From NCBI GenBank assembly GCA_949292425.1, contig CASEZK010000022.1, positions 1 to 50,694 on the forward strand: a DNA stretch of 50,694 nucleotides. The letters are read 5' to 3'. The stretch's first letter is position 1; every line of letters starts with the position of its first letter. Source of the DNA: an uncultured Oscillospiraceae bacterium (GTDB lineage: Bacteria; Bacillota; Clostridia; Oscillospirales; Acutalibacteraceae). A model generated the notes under the pieces. It saw nothing but the letters and a program-made list of their open reading frames with translations, searched no databases and was not told the origin of the DNA. The translations under genes were made by a program, and so were the position numbers. Shown here piece by piece: positions 16,544-25,989 of this stretch.

Positions 16544-18361
16544 GTGGGAAAGAGAGAAAATTTAAAAAATATTGCAATCATTGCGCACGTTGACCATGGA
16601 AAAACTACTCTGGTCGATAAAATGTTAAAGCAAAGTGGTGTTTTCAGGGCTAATGAGTCTGTGCAGGAAAGGGTTATGGATTCAAATGACCTTGAAAGAG
16701 AAAGAGGCATTACGATACTTTCAAAAAACACGGCCGTTATGTACAATGGTGTTAAAATAAATATAGTAGATACTCCGGGTCATGCTGATTTCGGTGGGGA
16801 AGTAGAACGCATTTTAACAATGGTAGATGGCGTGCTACTTTTAGTAGATGCTTTTGAAGGCTGTATGCCACAGACTAGGTTCGTTTTGAAGAAAGCTTTA
16901 AATTTAGGGAAAAAGCCGATAGTTGTATTAAATAAAATAGATAGACCTGGTGCCAGACCTAACGAAGTAGTTGATGAGGTTTTGGACTTATTTATAGAGC
17001 TAGGTGCCAACGACGACCAACTCGATTTCCCGGTTATTTACGCTTCTGCTAAAGAAGGATATGCAACCTTGGACTACAATGAAAAAGGTGTTGACTTAAA
17101 GCCACTTTTTGAAAAAATAATAAATGAAGTACCAGCGCCAGAAGGTGATTTGGACGGTCCATTCCAGATTTTATTTTCAAACATAGATTATGATGAATAT
17201 GTGGGGAGAATAGGTATAGGCAGAGTAGAAAGAGGCAAGGTAAAAAGCGGACAAAACGCTGTTCTGTGTTGTTTAGACGGCACGACAAAAAATGTGAAAA
17301 TCACTAAACTTTATACATTTGAAGGACTTAAAAGGACAGAAACGCATGAAGCGCTACTCGGTGACATAGTTAGCGTTTCAGGGATCTCAGATTTGAATAT
17401 AGGTGAAACTATATGTTCGCCCGAAAAAGTGGAAGCTTTGCCATTTGTAAAGATAGATGAACCCACTGTATCTATGCTTTTCATGGTAAATAATAGCCCA
17501 TTTGCGGGACAAGATGGCAAATATGTGACTTCCAGAAATATAAGAGACAGGCTTTTTAAGGAAATAGAAACCAATGTTGCAATGAAGGTTGAAGAAACAG
17601 ATTCCGCAGATACTTTCAAAGTATCCGGTAGAGGCGAACTTCATTTGTCCATACTCATAGAAACAATGAGACGCGAAAATTTTGAGTTCCAGGTTTCTAG
17701 ACCGCAGGTTATATTTAAGAAGGTTGATGGTAAAACTTTTGAACCTATTGAACTTTTAATGATAGAAGTTCCGGACAATTATGTAGGAGCGGTTATGGAA
17801 AAGCTTGGTGCCAGAAAATCAGAACTTTTAAACATGAACACGCGAGGAGAAGGAATAACTCATTTGGAATTTAAAATACCAGCAAGATGCTTAATGGGGT
17901 ATAGATCAGAATTTTTAACCGACACAAATGGCAATGGGATTATGAACCATGTGTTTGATGGGTATGAGCCGTACAAAGGAGATATTCAACAAAGAAACTC
18001 TGGTTCGTTAGTCGCTTTTGAAACAGGAGAAGCTACAGCTTATGGGTTATTTGCGGCGCAAGAAAGAGGAAGATTGTTTATAGGTGCCGGTACGCCTGTG
18101 TATGAGGGCATGATAGTAGGAGCCAATCCAAAAACAGAGGATCTGGTAGTTAACGTTTGTAAGAAAAAGCACATGACTAACACAAGAGCTTCTGGCTCCG
18201 ACGATGCCTTAAAGCTTATACCACCTACTATTATGAGTTTGGAACAATCGCTTGAGTTTATAACAGATGACGAACTTGTGGAAGTGACTCCTAAAAATAT
18301 AAGGTTAAGGAAAATTTACTTAACGAAAGAGCAAAGAATAAAAGCTATGAATAGAAAGTAA
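16544..18361 (+). CDS. typA: Translational GTPase TypA/BipA
   Basis: 605 residues from a GTG start with AAGGAG upstream. Ribosome-associated GTPase of the EF-G group, involved in ribosome assembly and stress or cold adaptation. Motifs: G1 AHVDHGKT (14-21), [15 protein letters not shown] (G3) and [10 protein letters not shown] (G4). Domain II, the EF-G-like III and V domains and the BipA-specific C-terminal domain with [11 protein letters not shown]-like and [13 protein letters not shown] segments follow. Length and motifs are complete. Confidence 0.96.
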   Translation: MGKRENLKNIAIIAHVDHGKTTLVDKMLKQSGVFRANESVQERVMDSNDLERERGITILSKNTAVMYNGVKINIVDTPGHADFGGEVERILTMVDGVLLLVDAFEGCMPQTRFVLKKALNLGKKPIVVLNKIDRPGARPNEVVDEVLDLFIELGANDDQLDFPVIYASAKEGYATLDYNEKGVDLKPLFEKIINEVPAPEGDLDGPFQILFSNIDYDEYVGRIGIGRVERGKVKSGQNAVLCCLDGTTKNVKITKLYTFEGLKRTETHEALLGDIVSVSGISDLNIGETICSPEKVEALPFVKIDEPTVSMLFMVNNSPFAGQDGKYVTSRNIRDRLFKEIETNVAMKVEETDSADTFKVSGRGELHLSILIETMRRENFEFQVSRPQVIFKKVDGKTFEPIELLMIEVPDNYVGAVMEKLGARKSELLNMNTRGEGITHLEFKIPARCLMGYRSEFLTDTNGNGIMNHVFDGYEPYKGDIQQRNSGSLVAFETGEATAYGLFAAQERGRLFIGAGTPVYEGMIVGANPKTEDLVVNVCKKKHMTNTRASGSDDALKLIPPTIMSLEQSLEFITDDELVEVTPKNIRLRKIYLTKEQRIKAMNRK

Positions 18362-18445
18362 TGGTTTAAAATGTGCCTGCGAAGGTTGTATGTAGCACGA
18401 TTTTCGTGGGCATAAGTAACTTTAAAGTGATAAAGGGGGATCCAT

Positions 18446-19306
18446 TTGGCTAAAGTTATAGATGGTAAAAAAATAGCTGAAAATGTGCAAAATGAATTGA
18501 AAAAGGAAACTACAGAGCTTAAAAAAAATGGAATAAACTTAACTTTAGCTGTTATTTATGTTGGAGATGATTTAGCATCGAAGATTTATATTAACAATAA
18601 AAGAAAAGCATGTGATTACGTTGGAATAAAGATGAAGGAATTTAAATTTGACTGCAATGCAAACGAAAACGACATTTTAAAATTAATAAATAAATTTAAT
18701 ATGGATAAAAATGTTACGGGAATAATAGTACAAATGCCACTTCCACATCAAATGAATGAAAAGAAGATTGTAGGAGTAATTAGTCCACAAAAGGATGTGG
18801 ATGGGTTTAGTGAAGTAAATTTGGGGAAAATAATAACGAAAAATTATGATTTTTTACCTTGTACACCTGCTGGCATTATGGAGATTTTAAAGTCTGAAAA
18901 CATTGAAATAAAGGGAAAACGTTGTGTGGTTGTGGGAAGGAGCAATATAGTTGGGAAACCTTTATCGTTGATGCTACTTAACAATGATGCGACCGTGACG
19001 ATTTGCCATAGCAAAACAGAAGATTTAAAGGAAGCTTGCAAAAATGCTGATATATTAATATCTGCTGTAGGTAAGAAGAACTTAATAACTGCAAATATGG
19101 TGAAAAAAAATGCAGTTGTTATTGATGTTGGAATAAATAGAAATGAGTTTGGGAAAATCTGTGGGGATGTAGATTTTGAAAATGTAAAAAAAATAGCATC
19201 TTACATTACACCTGTTCCAGGCGGTGTTGGGCCTGTAACAGTTGCGATGCTGATGAAAAATGTAGTATTATCTGCAAAAAAAGTTGATAAAATGAGAAGT
19301 GAATGA
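18446..19306 (+). CDS. folD: Bifunctional methylenetetrahydrofolate dehydrogenase/cyclohydrolase
   Basis: 286 residues from a TTG start (MAKVIDGKKIAE) with AAAGGGGG upstream. Interconverts 5,10-methylene-, methenyl- and 10-formyl-tetrahydrofolate in one-carbon metabolism. Typical segments: YVGDDLASKIYINNK near residues 33-47 (with the catalytic Lys of the family), IIVQMPLPHQM, the Rossmann segment VVGRSNIVGKPLSLML and VPGGVGPVTVAMLMKN near the C terminus. An imperfect hairpin with several G-U pairs lies in the 84-bp gap after typA but lacks a T run. Confidence 0.95.
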   Translation: MAKVIDGKKIAENVQNELKKETTELKKNGINLTLAVIYVGDDLASKIYINNKRKACDYVGIKMKEFKFDCNANENDILKLINKFNMDKNVTGIIVQMPLPHQMNEKKIVGVISPQKDVDGFSEVNLGKIITKNYDFLPCTPAGIMEILKSENIEIKGKRCVVVGRSNIVGKPLSLMLLNNDATVTICHSKTEDLKEACKNADILISAVGKKNLITANMVKKNAVVIDVGINRNEFGKICGDVDFENVKKIASYITPVPGGVGPVTVAMLMKNVVLSAKKVDKMRSE

Positions 19307-19338
19307 TAAAATAGAGGCAGTTATAAAGTCAACATCAT

Positions 19339-20052
19339 GTGAAACGAAAGAGTGTGAAACAAATGAAGAACAATGTAAAGGTAAAAGAGGCAATCTTAGA
19401 AAAGAGAAAAAAATTAAACCTTCCTATTTATTCTACGTTTGAAGAGGTACTAAGTGCTATATCTCATGGGCTGGGTGCACTACTGTCAATCGTAGCAATC
19501 GTTATTTTAATATGTTCATCTTCATTTAAAGCAAAAGCAGTAGTATGTGTTTCGGTGTATTCGGCGACTTTGTTTATACTGTATATAATATCGACTTTAT
19601 ACCACGCATTGGGCATAAACAAAGCCAAAAAAATATTTAGAATTTTAGATCATTGTTCAATTTTTATTTTAATATCTGGAACTTACACACCAATTTGCCT
19701 TTTAATGCTTGGCAATACTGTAGGATGGGTATTATTTTCTATAGTGTGGATAGCTGCCGCTATTGGAATAGTGTTTAATGCGATCGATTTAAAAAGGTTT
19801 TCGAAATTATCTATGGCTTGTTACATAGCGATGGGTTGGAGCATAATTTTCGCAATTAAGCCATTGATGTCAGTGATTTCATCTGAACAATTTAAACTTT
19901 TAATTTACGGAGGAGTAGCTTATACCCTCGGGGCTTTGATTTACGGTATAGGGAAAAAGGTGAAGTATATGCATTCCATATGGCACTTGTTTGTGCTTGC
20001 GGGAAGTATATGTCATTTCTTTATGATATTTGACTTTGTAAAGAACTTATGA
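19339..20052 (+). CDS. Hemolysin III / YqfA-like seven-helix membrane protein
   Basis: 237 residues, seven hydrophobic segments. Belongs to the PAQR/hemolysin III family, which carries conserved histidines here seen as EVLSAISHG near the N terminus, STLYHALG, DHCSIF and WHLFVLAGSICHF near the C terminus. Proposed roles of bacterial members include membrane-energy or fluidity homeostasis; haemolysis is not a general property. The GTG start at 19339 gives a basic N terminus; an ATG at 19363 is an alternative, and neither has a decisive ribosome site. It lies 32 bp after folD. Confidence 0.85.
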   Translation: MKRKSVKQMKNNVKVKEAILEKRKKLNLPIYSTFEEVLSAISHGLGALLSIVAIVILICSSSFKAKAVVCVSVYSATLFILYIISTLYHALGINKAKKIFRILDHCSIFILISGTYTPICLLMLGNTVGWVLFSIVWIAAAIGIVFNAIDLKRFSKLSMACYIAMGWSIIFAIKPLMSVISSEQFKLLIYGGVAYTLGALIYGIGKKVKYMHSIWHLFVLAGSICHFFMIFDFVKNL

Positions 20053-20225
20053 ATGATTTCAATTTTTTTGTAAGAATGAAAAAAGTTATAAAATATATCT
20101 ATTAAAATAGTATTAACTGTATATGTATATAATTTTTTATCTTTTTTCTTTAAAAACAAAAAAATAGCAATTTATGTAGTATAATATAAATTAGAATTAA
20201 ACTTAAGAGAGGACATTAAAGAATA

Positions 20226-21776
20226 ATGAGCATTAAGAAAATCATATCAGTATTTCTTACTATCTGTATATGTAGTACGCTTTTAACAATTGATACATTT
20301 GCTAACTGTCTTATGAGTGTAAATGGTGAAGTACCCTATGCAGGAAAAGCGGTAGATATTAACAATTGGGTTAATGTGACTATTCCCAAATTTAACGGTA
20401 CGCCACTTGCAAGTCCAGACAGAGCAGTGTTCTATTCAAGTAAAGGTGAATTTAAACTTAATATTACTGATGAAAACAGATCTTACTTTGAGAATGGAGG
20501 TAGTGTTATTGTAAGTCTTACGCCATCCAAAGCTAAGTTTAATTTAAACCCCTTAAATTGGAACAGGTTTCTTTCGTATAAACCTGTTGACAATAAGAAC
20601 AAATTAGATATTGTTGTGTCAAGGAAAACTTTATTACCCTATGACATAAAGTCAATATTGCGCAAATTACAATCAATTCCATTTTGGGTAAGATATGGAG
20701 CTGTACCAATTTTAAGTTTTCTTGCTAGGACATTTGGTTTTTTACCAACGTTTGGTGAAGACCCAGTTACAAATATTTTGATGTGGTGTCCTTTTATTCT
20801 TATAACAGCAGCAGACTACGCCATAGAGTATATGCCTAAAATCTTTGCACCGGTATTTAACCTTATAGAGAATGTTAACCCGTCTGATGAAATAAGTTTT
20901 AAATACGGAGTGGTTTTAACGTCACCTGACGATGAAATAGGACTTAATGATAATTTACCGAAAGTAGGGGATGTTAATTTAAAGGCAGCTACAGAACTTA
21001 AGAGACAAAAAGCAGAAGACAAAAAACTTAAGGATATAACTGATAACAGTAGCTTACAAGGAACTCCTGATTATATTGATATTGTTACTGCTAATCTTGC
21101 TAATGTTCGTAGTGCAAATGCCGCTAAGTATAGCAAATATGATGTGGATGAACTAACCAAAGCAAGAAATGCGAAGAGGCCGGGAGCATTAAATAAATTA
21201 AAAACCACGGTGCCTATCAGAGAAGGAATTATATGTAAGTTAGATGCAAAACATCCAACACAAACTTTTAGATATGTGATAAATGACACTTTGGACCCCA
21301 ATACGACAGGTTTGTTTAGTATAATGTTAGCTAATCCAACCAAGACAGGGACTGACGTGGACAATTCTAGTGTTATCTTTGATGCTTATTATTCGTATGA
21401 TATTAGCTCTATGGGAAATAGTATTTCTGAAAGAATGAAAAATGACCCAAGTTTATCTGAAAAAGTTAAATTTCTTACAGACACGGGTGCAAGCGATAGA
21501 TGGTTTACTGACTTTACAAGCAGCATTACGAAATGGTTTACGATTGCAGGTCAACAAAGTGTGCAACCAGCACAACCAACACCACAACAACCACCACAAC
21601 AACCACCACAACAACCACAACAACAACTACCACAACCAACAATCAACCAACAACCAGCGCAACCACCACAACAACTACCACAACCAACACAACCAACAAC
21701 AACCACCAACCAACCACCAGCACAACCAACACCACCAACAACAACACAGAATACTGGTATTAATGGAGGTCCGTAA
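20226..21776 (+). CDS. Secreted protein with Pro/Gln/Thr-rich repeat tail (unknown)
   Basis: 516 residues, no family recognised. Residues 1-27 form a Sec signal peptide ending near DTFA. A mixed globular part follows, with a hydrophobic, possibly membrane-associated stretch near 155-215. A charged, helical region (about 240-330) has many KxxK and DD residues. The last 70 or so residues are almost only P, Q, T and N, encoded by an A/C-only microsatellite (about 21560-21750). Such tails often act as cell-wall spacers or extended stalks, but no sorting signal follows. GAGAGG lies about 12 bases before the ATG. A strong bidirectional terminator follows. Confidence 0.7.
   Translation: MSIKKIISVFLTICICSTLLTIDTFANCLMSVNGEVPYAGKAVDINNWVNVTIPKFNGTPLASPDRAVFYSSKGEFKLNITDENRSYFENGGSVIVSLTPSKAKFNLNPLNWNRFLSYKPVDNKNKLDIVVSRKTLLPYDIKSILRKLQSIPFWVRYGAVPILSFLARTFGFLPTFGEDPVTNILMWCPFILITAADYAIEYMPKIFAPVFNLIENVNPSDEISFKYGVVLTSPDDEIGLNDNLPKVGDVNLKAATELKRQKAEDKKLKDITDNSSLQGTPDYIDIVTANLANVRSANAAKYSKYDVDELTKARNAKRPGALNKLKTTVPIREGIICKLDAKHPTQTFRYVINDTLDPNTTGLFSIMLANPTKTGTDVDNSSVIFDAYYSYDISSMGNSISERMKNDPSLSEKVKFLTDTGASDRWFTDFTSSITKWFTIAGQQSVQPAQPTPQQPPQQPPQQPQQQLPQPTINQQPAQPPQQLPQPTQPTTTTNQPPAQPTPPTTTQNTGINGGP
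21566..21750 (+). repeat. A/C-only low-complexity repeat coding the P/Q/T tail
   Basis: Imperfect CAACCACCA-type units; the plus strand is almost free of G and T, so no stop codon can occur and all three plus frames stay open. The alternative frames would read poly-Thr or Asn/His runs. Such tracts change length by slippage in units that may shift the frame. Confidence 0.85.
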
Positions 21777-21810
21777 AACGCGAAGTGAAGCCATTAATAT
21801 TTTAAATATG

Positions 21811-21848
21811 AAAACGTGCCCCCAACGAATATTTGGAGGCATGTTTTT
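21811..21848. terminator. Bidirectional terminator between convergent genes
   Basis: Arms AAAACGTGCCCCCAA (21811-21825) and TTGGAGGCATGTTTT (21833-21847) pair with one mismatch and one G-T wobble, followed by T on the plus strand and preceded by A on it, so it works in both directions. It separates the P/Q/T-tailed protein from the convergent binding lipoprotein. Confidence 0.85.
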
Positions 21849-21885
21849 AATTTATAAGAACATACTAATGTAGAAGTTTGTAATG

Positions 21886-23487
21886 TTAGTTTCTTTTGAT
21901 GTTAAAAAAATCTATCCCTCCTTTATATGGGTGAACAATTATTCCAGAAAATTTTGGGCTTATGGCAAAGTACTGCATTTGGCTAAACATAGGGTAAACT
22001 ACAGCGGCACTGTTTAAGGTTTTTTCAGCTTCTGTTAGTATTTTTATACACTCGTTTTTGTCAGATGTAGTTTTTGCAAGGCTTAACAGCTTATCGTAGG
22101 CTTGACTTTTGTAGCAAGATATGTTGGATTTACAGTCTGACGTAAACTTTTCTAAGAAACTTAAAGCTGAGTCATTATCACTATATATAGGAGTAAGCGC
22201 AATTTGAAAATCTGCATTGTTAACATGATTGGTTAATTCATTGAACGAAACAGGGTTCATGTTGAAATGAAAGTCCAATTTTTCATTTAAATTTTCAAGG
22301 ATATTGCTAACCATTTTTTTAATTTCCGGACTGTCTAAACAGGTTATTGTTACTTTGGGCAAGGCTTTTATTTTAAGTTCACTCAATCCATTGTCAAGAT
22401 AACTTTTCGAATTAGCTTCTTCTTTTAGGCAATTGCTGGTTGGCGCGAAATCTCTGAAAGGAATGTCATTTACTTGCATTTTGTTTGATATAATATTGTT
22501 TTCAACTTGACAGTTTGGCGGCAAGTTATTTAGAACAAACTCTCTGTTTAATGAAGTTAAAATACCTTTTCTGATATTTACATTTGAAAAGACTTCGTTT
22601 TCACAGTTAAAAGTTAAGATCCACAAAACATCATTTAATGGGAGTAAATTGAGGTTTTTATCTTTTGCTTTATTTGTTTCGTCTATGGGAATGGTTGCAG
22701 CTGTTAAAGAACCATTTTTTATTTCAGATGCAACGTTTTGTATACTTTTATTTATTGTGAAATTTATGCCTTCTGCACATGAGGCATTACTGCCTGAATA
22801 GGTATCGTTTTTTACAAGTGTTAACGTCTTAAAATGTTCCCAACCGTACTTATTTTTTATTTTAAATGGACCATTGCAAATGACGCTGGTGTGAGATAAA
22901 CCGTATTGCCCGGCGCAAGACTCGAAGAAATCTTTGTTACAAGGCATAGTAGGCGGTGTAGCTAAGAGTTTTGGGAAATTTTCATATGGTGATTCAAGAT
23001 CAAATTTTATGGTGTATTTGTCAATGACACTTACGCCGAGTGGGAGTTTTGATCTTTCGTTTAAGTGAATGCTTTTAGCGTTTTTTATACAATACAGTGT
23101 ATAAACCAGAGGAGAATTTGTTTTCGAGTCTAAGACTCTTTTAATTGCAAACTCGAAATCGTTTGCAGTTAATGGAGTTTTATTTTTATCTGCCCAGGTT
23201 AAACCTTGCTGTAAATTAAAAGTGAAAGAAGTGAAATCTTCATTATTTGTCCAGGAGGAAGCAACTCCAGGCAAAACTTCATTATTTTCACCTATTCTAG
23301 TCAATCCCTCAAAAATGTTTAATATGACAGTATTAGAAGAAAAATCATTAGCAACTTGCGGGTCTAAGGTTTTGGGTTCGACATCTAAGTTATACTTTAT
23401 TGCTTGAATAGAAGGCTTGCTGTTGTGACACGCAGAAAAAGAAAAGCACATAATGGAGATTAAAAGCATAGCAACTATTTTTTTCAT
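21886..23487 (-). CDS. ABC transporter substrate-binding lipoprotein, family 5 (oligopeptide/nickel type)
   Basis: 533 residues. A lipoprotein signal ends in FSFSAC with the lipidated Cys at residue 20. The family signature region near residues 36-75 (EPKTLDPQVANDFSSN...NIFEGLTR) is clear, and the GPFKIKNKYGWEHF segment near 205 is typical of SBP family 5. These proteins capture peptides or similar solutes for an ABC importer. No permease or ATPase gene is next to it, so it is an orphan here. It is divergent from the binding lipoprotein of the export operon; the 380-bp gap between them holds that operon's promoter and leader. Confidence 0.9.
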   Translation of the reverse strand: MKKIVAMLLISIMCFSFSACHNSKPSIQAIKYNLDVEPKTLDPQVANDFSSNTVILNIFEGLTRIGENNEVLPGVASSWTNNEDFTSFTFNLQQGLTWADKNKTPLTANDFEFAIKRVLDSKTNSPLVYTLYCIKNAKSIHLNERSKLPLGVSVIDKYTIKFDLESPYENFPKLLATPPTMPCNKDFFESCAGQYGLSHTSVICNGPFKIKNKYGWEHFKTLTLVKNDTYSGSNASCAEGINFTINKSIQNVASEIKNGSLTAATIPIDETNKAKDKNLNLLPLNDVLWILTFNCENEVFSNVNIRKGILTSLNREFVLNNLPPNCQVENNIISNKMQVNDIPFRDFAPTSNCLKEEANSKSYLDNGLSELKIKALPKVTITCLDSPEIKKMVSNILENLNEKLDFHFNMNPVSFNELTNHVNNADFQIALTPIYSDNDSALSFLEKFTSDCKSNISCYKSQAYDKLLSLAKTTSDKNECIKILTEAEKTLNSAAVVYPMFSQMQYFAISPKFSGIIVHPYKGGIDFFNIKRN

Positions 23488-23673
23488 TAAAAAGCTCCTT
23501 GGAGTTTTATTTTATTTCTATTTTAGCATATTTTATTTTTTTGTATAGAACATTTTAAAAATAATTTGTAGTAAAATGTAAGTTTACTTGCGTAGAAAAC
23601 TACACTAATTTATACGCTATAATTTTACTTTGTTAAAAAACTATAAAAAATATTTTTAAAAAAATTTTTTATA

Positions 23674-23702
23674 TTGACTTTTATAAAACTGTATTATATA
23701 AT
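23674..23702 (+). promoter_or_regulatory. Near-consensus sigma-A promoter of the NHLM/Nif11 operon
   Basis: TTGACT (23674-23679), a 17-base spacer and TATAAT (23697-23702). It lies about 170 bp upstream of the first gene, leaving a long 5' leader. It is the strongest promoter I see for the following 11 kb. Confidence 0.75.
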
Positions 23703-23763
23703 TGATTTGTGTCAATATATAAAAAATATGCGCATAATATTAAAAAACAGTAGATTATTACTT

Positions 23764-23836
23764 AAAGGAGGAAGGATAATTACTTTAGTATGTCATTACG
23801 AGGATTTTAATAGCCATCACGAAAAGTCCTCAAGTA
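23764..23836 (+). promoter_or_regulatory. Leader RNA: strong ribosome site and hairpin without a clear gene
   Basis: AAAGGAGG (23764-23771) is a perfect ribosome site but no ATG, GTG or TTG occurs at usual spacing; the nearest ATG (23790) gives only MSLRGF. A hairpin pairs GAGGATTTT (23800-23808) with AAAAGTCCTC (23822-23831), one bulge, and TACTT (23781-23785) can pair with AAGTA (23832-23836). Possible translational or transcriptional control of the operon; this is inference. Confidence 0.4.
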
Positions 23837-23869
23837 AAAAATTACAATGTTGGAGAAATGGAGTGCGAA

Positions 23870-25003
23870 ATGAAAAGAATAATTAGTGTTTTGTTATCTG
23901 TTCTGTTGTGTACGCTGATGCTTACAGGATGTGGCCAATCTGATGCTTGGAACCCTCTTAAGAGCAATAAAGAATTAAACATAGCACTTTTGGGTTCAAA
24001 TGCGGACTTTGAGGAAAGACAAGATTTTTTAGCGGGTGTAGATTTAGCTATTGCTGAATTGAAACAAGAAGGAATAACCATAAAATACAAACTTTTTGAC
24101 GATGGTGGAAGTTATGACAATGGTATTACAAATGCACAGCAAGTAGCTACTGATGAAAAATTCCAAATGGCATTTACTTTCCAATCTTTTGAGATCGTTG
24201 ATACGATAGCGACGCTGTTTAATGACGCGAAAAAGCCTTTATTTATAATAGACGGATGTTATGATAAAACAATGAATTCAGGATATGAATACGTGTTTAA
24301 CATGACAATATCGGCAGAGGATGCGGGAAATGCTTTGGGAGAATATGTTATTAAGAAAGGTTATAAATGGGTAGCTGTAGCTCATTCAAACTCGGAGTAT
24401 TCTTTAAATTTCCAAGAAGGCTTTAACGACGCAGTTAATGGTAATGGCGTTAGCACGATTATAGATTTAGTTTCTGGACCAAACAAACAAAGTGAATTTG
24501 ATGAAGTTTGGAATAGATGGAAAGTTCTAGGTGTACAAGCTGTAGTTTTGAGTTTTGACGATATGGACTGGGCTGCAGAACTGGTTAAGCTGATAAAAGA
24601 ACGCGACCCTAACATGAAAATATTGGCCGATGCGTATTTTAATGATTTATCTTATATGAATGATTATGGCAAATATTTAGAAGGTATGATAATGCCTAGC
24701 TCTTACCCTGTAGATTCCAATGAAAAATTACAGAAATTTTATGATGAAAATGAATCTAAAATTACTTATTTAGACATAACGAGTATAAGCGCACAAGGTT
24801 TTGATCTTATTAAAATGATTGCAAGCAGTTTAAAAGAAGTTACCACAGCCGAAGAGTTTGTTGAAGCTATGATGAACGAAAAGGGCTATAATGGGGTTAC
24901 TCAGATTAAGTTCAAACAAAGTGGTAAATTAGACAAAACGCCTAAATATTGGGTAATAAAGAACGGCAAGGTATGGCGTGAAGAAAATGAGAATGTAAAA
25001 TAA
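23870..25003 (+). CDS. Substrate-binding lipoprotein, branched-chain amino-acid type (Peripla_BP_6-like)
   Basis: 377 residues from the ATG at 23870 (GGAGTG upstream); an ATG at 23858 is worse placed. A lipoprotein signal ends in LMLTGC with the Cys at residue 21. The body has the receptor-family-ligand-binding fold: an N-terminal lobe starting NIALLGSNADFEERQDFLAGVDLAI, the FDDGGSYDNGITNAQQVATDE stretch, and a C-terminal lobe with SAQGFDLIKMIA. No import permease or ATPase follows. Instead the export adaptor starts 33 bp later, so it is probably part of the bacteriocin-type export operon, perhaps for sensing, immunity or product recapture. Confidence 0.82.
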   Translation: MKRIISVLLSVLLCTLMLTGCGQSDAWNPLKSNKELNIALLGSNADFEERQDFLAGVDLAIAELKQEGITIKYKLFDDGGSYDNGITNAQQVATDEKFQMAFTFQSFEIVDTIATLFNDAKKPLFIIDGCYDKTMNSGYEYVFNMTISAEDAGNALGEYVIKKGYKWVAVAHSNSEYSLNFQEGFNDAVNGNGVSTIIDLVSGPNKQSEFDEVWNRWKVLGVQAVVLSFDDMDWAAELVKLIKERDPNMKILADAYFNDLSYMNDYGKYLEGMIMPSSYPVDSNEKLQKFYDENESKITYLDITSISAQGFDLIKMIASSLKEVTTAEEFVEAMMNEKGYNGVTQIKFKQSGKLDKTPKYWVIKNGKVWREENENVK

Positions 25004-25036
25004 CGGTTTTTAATAAAAACTAAAGGAGGAAGATTT

Positions 25037-25930
25037 ATGGCAGAAAAAAAGCTTTTCAGAGATGAAGCTTTGGAAACGGTTTCAAATCCGGAGCAGTTAG
25101 ACCAGCATGTAAGGATAACAAGGCCTTATATTTGGGTTATCATTTCTGCAATTGTTGTAATGGCCATTTTGGTTGGAATATGGGCTTTTACTGGAAATAT
25201 TTCATCCGGAACAGATGCTAAGGGAGTTGTGTTTCCGGCTGACAGTGTTATAATCTCTAATTCGGTTTCTAACGGTGTTGTAACGGACGTTTTGGTAAAA
25301 GAAAATAGCATCGTGGAAAAGGGTGACGTTTTAGCCATTATACCAAATACAGAATTGTTACAACAAATTGCTACATTACAAGCAACTGGAGCAGCAAACA
25401 GCGCAAGCTTAGATGCTTTGAAATATCAGTATATTACTAGTTCTTTTGTAGTAGCGGACAAACCTGGTACCATCAATGGGATAACTTCTTTGAGGGCTAA
25501 TGTGCAAGAAGGAGATCAGGTAGCTATAAACGTATCAGACCAGAGCGCGTCAAATACTAAAGAAATTTTAGCTTATGTGCCGTATTCTGCTGCTATGAAC
25601 TTTAAAGTTGGAATGGCCGCTCAAGTTACTCCGCTGAATGTAAAAAGAGAAGAATATGGGTATATGATAGGCACAGTTAGTAGGATAGGAACTAGTACGA
25701 TAACAGAGGAAAGTATAGTTAGTGCTATGGGGACTAAAAAATATATTACAGCACTAGACTTAACAGGGGATTGTGTAGAAGTTAGAATCAGGATAAATGT
25801 TGATACGAACACGAAGAGTGGTTTTGAGTGGTCAAATAGTAAAGGTGCAAATTTGGCAGTAGATGTCGGAACTGTATGCAATGTAAAATTCGTTACAGAA
25901 GCTAAGCACCCGATAGACTTATTAATTTAA
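25037..25930 (+). CDS. NHLM bacteriocin-system secretion protein (HlyD-like adaptor)
   Basis: 297 residues. Membrane-fusion adaptor of the NHLM export system (TIGR03794-like). One membrane helix near residues 35-53 follows the N-terminal FRDEALETVSNPEQLDQHVRI-type segment characteristic of the family. The lipoyl-like hairpin half VSNGVVTDVLVKENSIVEKGDVLAIIP lies near 74-100. The protein is short compared with Gram-negative HlyD proteins, as expected for a Gram-positive envelope without an outer membrane. AAAGGAGG precedes the ATG. It lies directly before the two transporter genes. Confidence 0.9.
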   Translation: MAEKKLFRDEALETVSNPEQLDQHVRITRPYIWVIISAIVVMAILVGIWAFTGNISSGTDAKGVVFPADSVIISNSVSNGVVTDVLVKENSIVEKGDVLAIIPNTELLQQIATLQATGAANSASLDALKYQYITSSFVVADKPGTINGITSLRANVQEGDQVAINVSDQSASNTKEILAYVPYSAAMNFKVGMAAQVTPLNVKREEYGYMIGTVSRIGTSTITEESIVSAMGTKKYITALDLTGDCVEVRIRINVDTNTKSGFEWSNSKGANLAVDVGTVCNVKFVTEAKHPIDLLI

Positions 25931-25989
25931 TTTTATTTAAATCGAATTAAAAAGAAAAGTTTATAAATAAAGGAGAAAGGACGGAAAAA

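Noticed and set aside
18362-18445. Terminator between typA and folD
   Set aside because: A 10-bp stem with G-U pairs is possible but no T run follows, so termination is not supported.
21442-21873. Alternative-frame ORFs over the P/Q/T tail (Asn/His-rich and poly-Thr)
   Set aside because: They exist because the A/C-only tract cannot contain stops; frame 1 has the signal peptide and full-length coding sequence.
23674-23886. 70-codon open frame upstream of the binding lipoprotein
   Set aside because: It begins inside the -35 element of a near-consensus promoter and has no ribosome site at its start; likely leader RNA.
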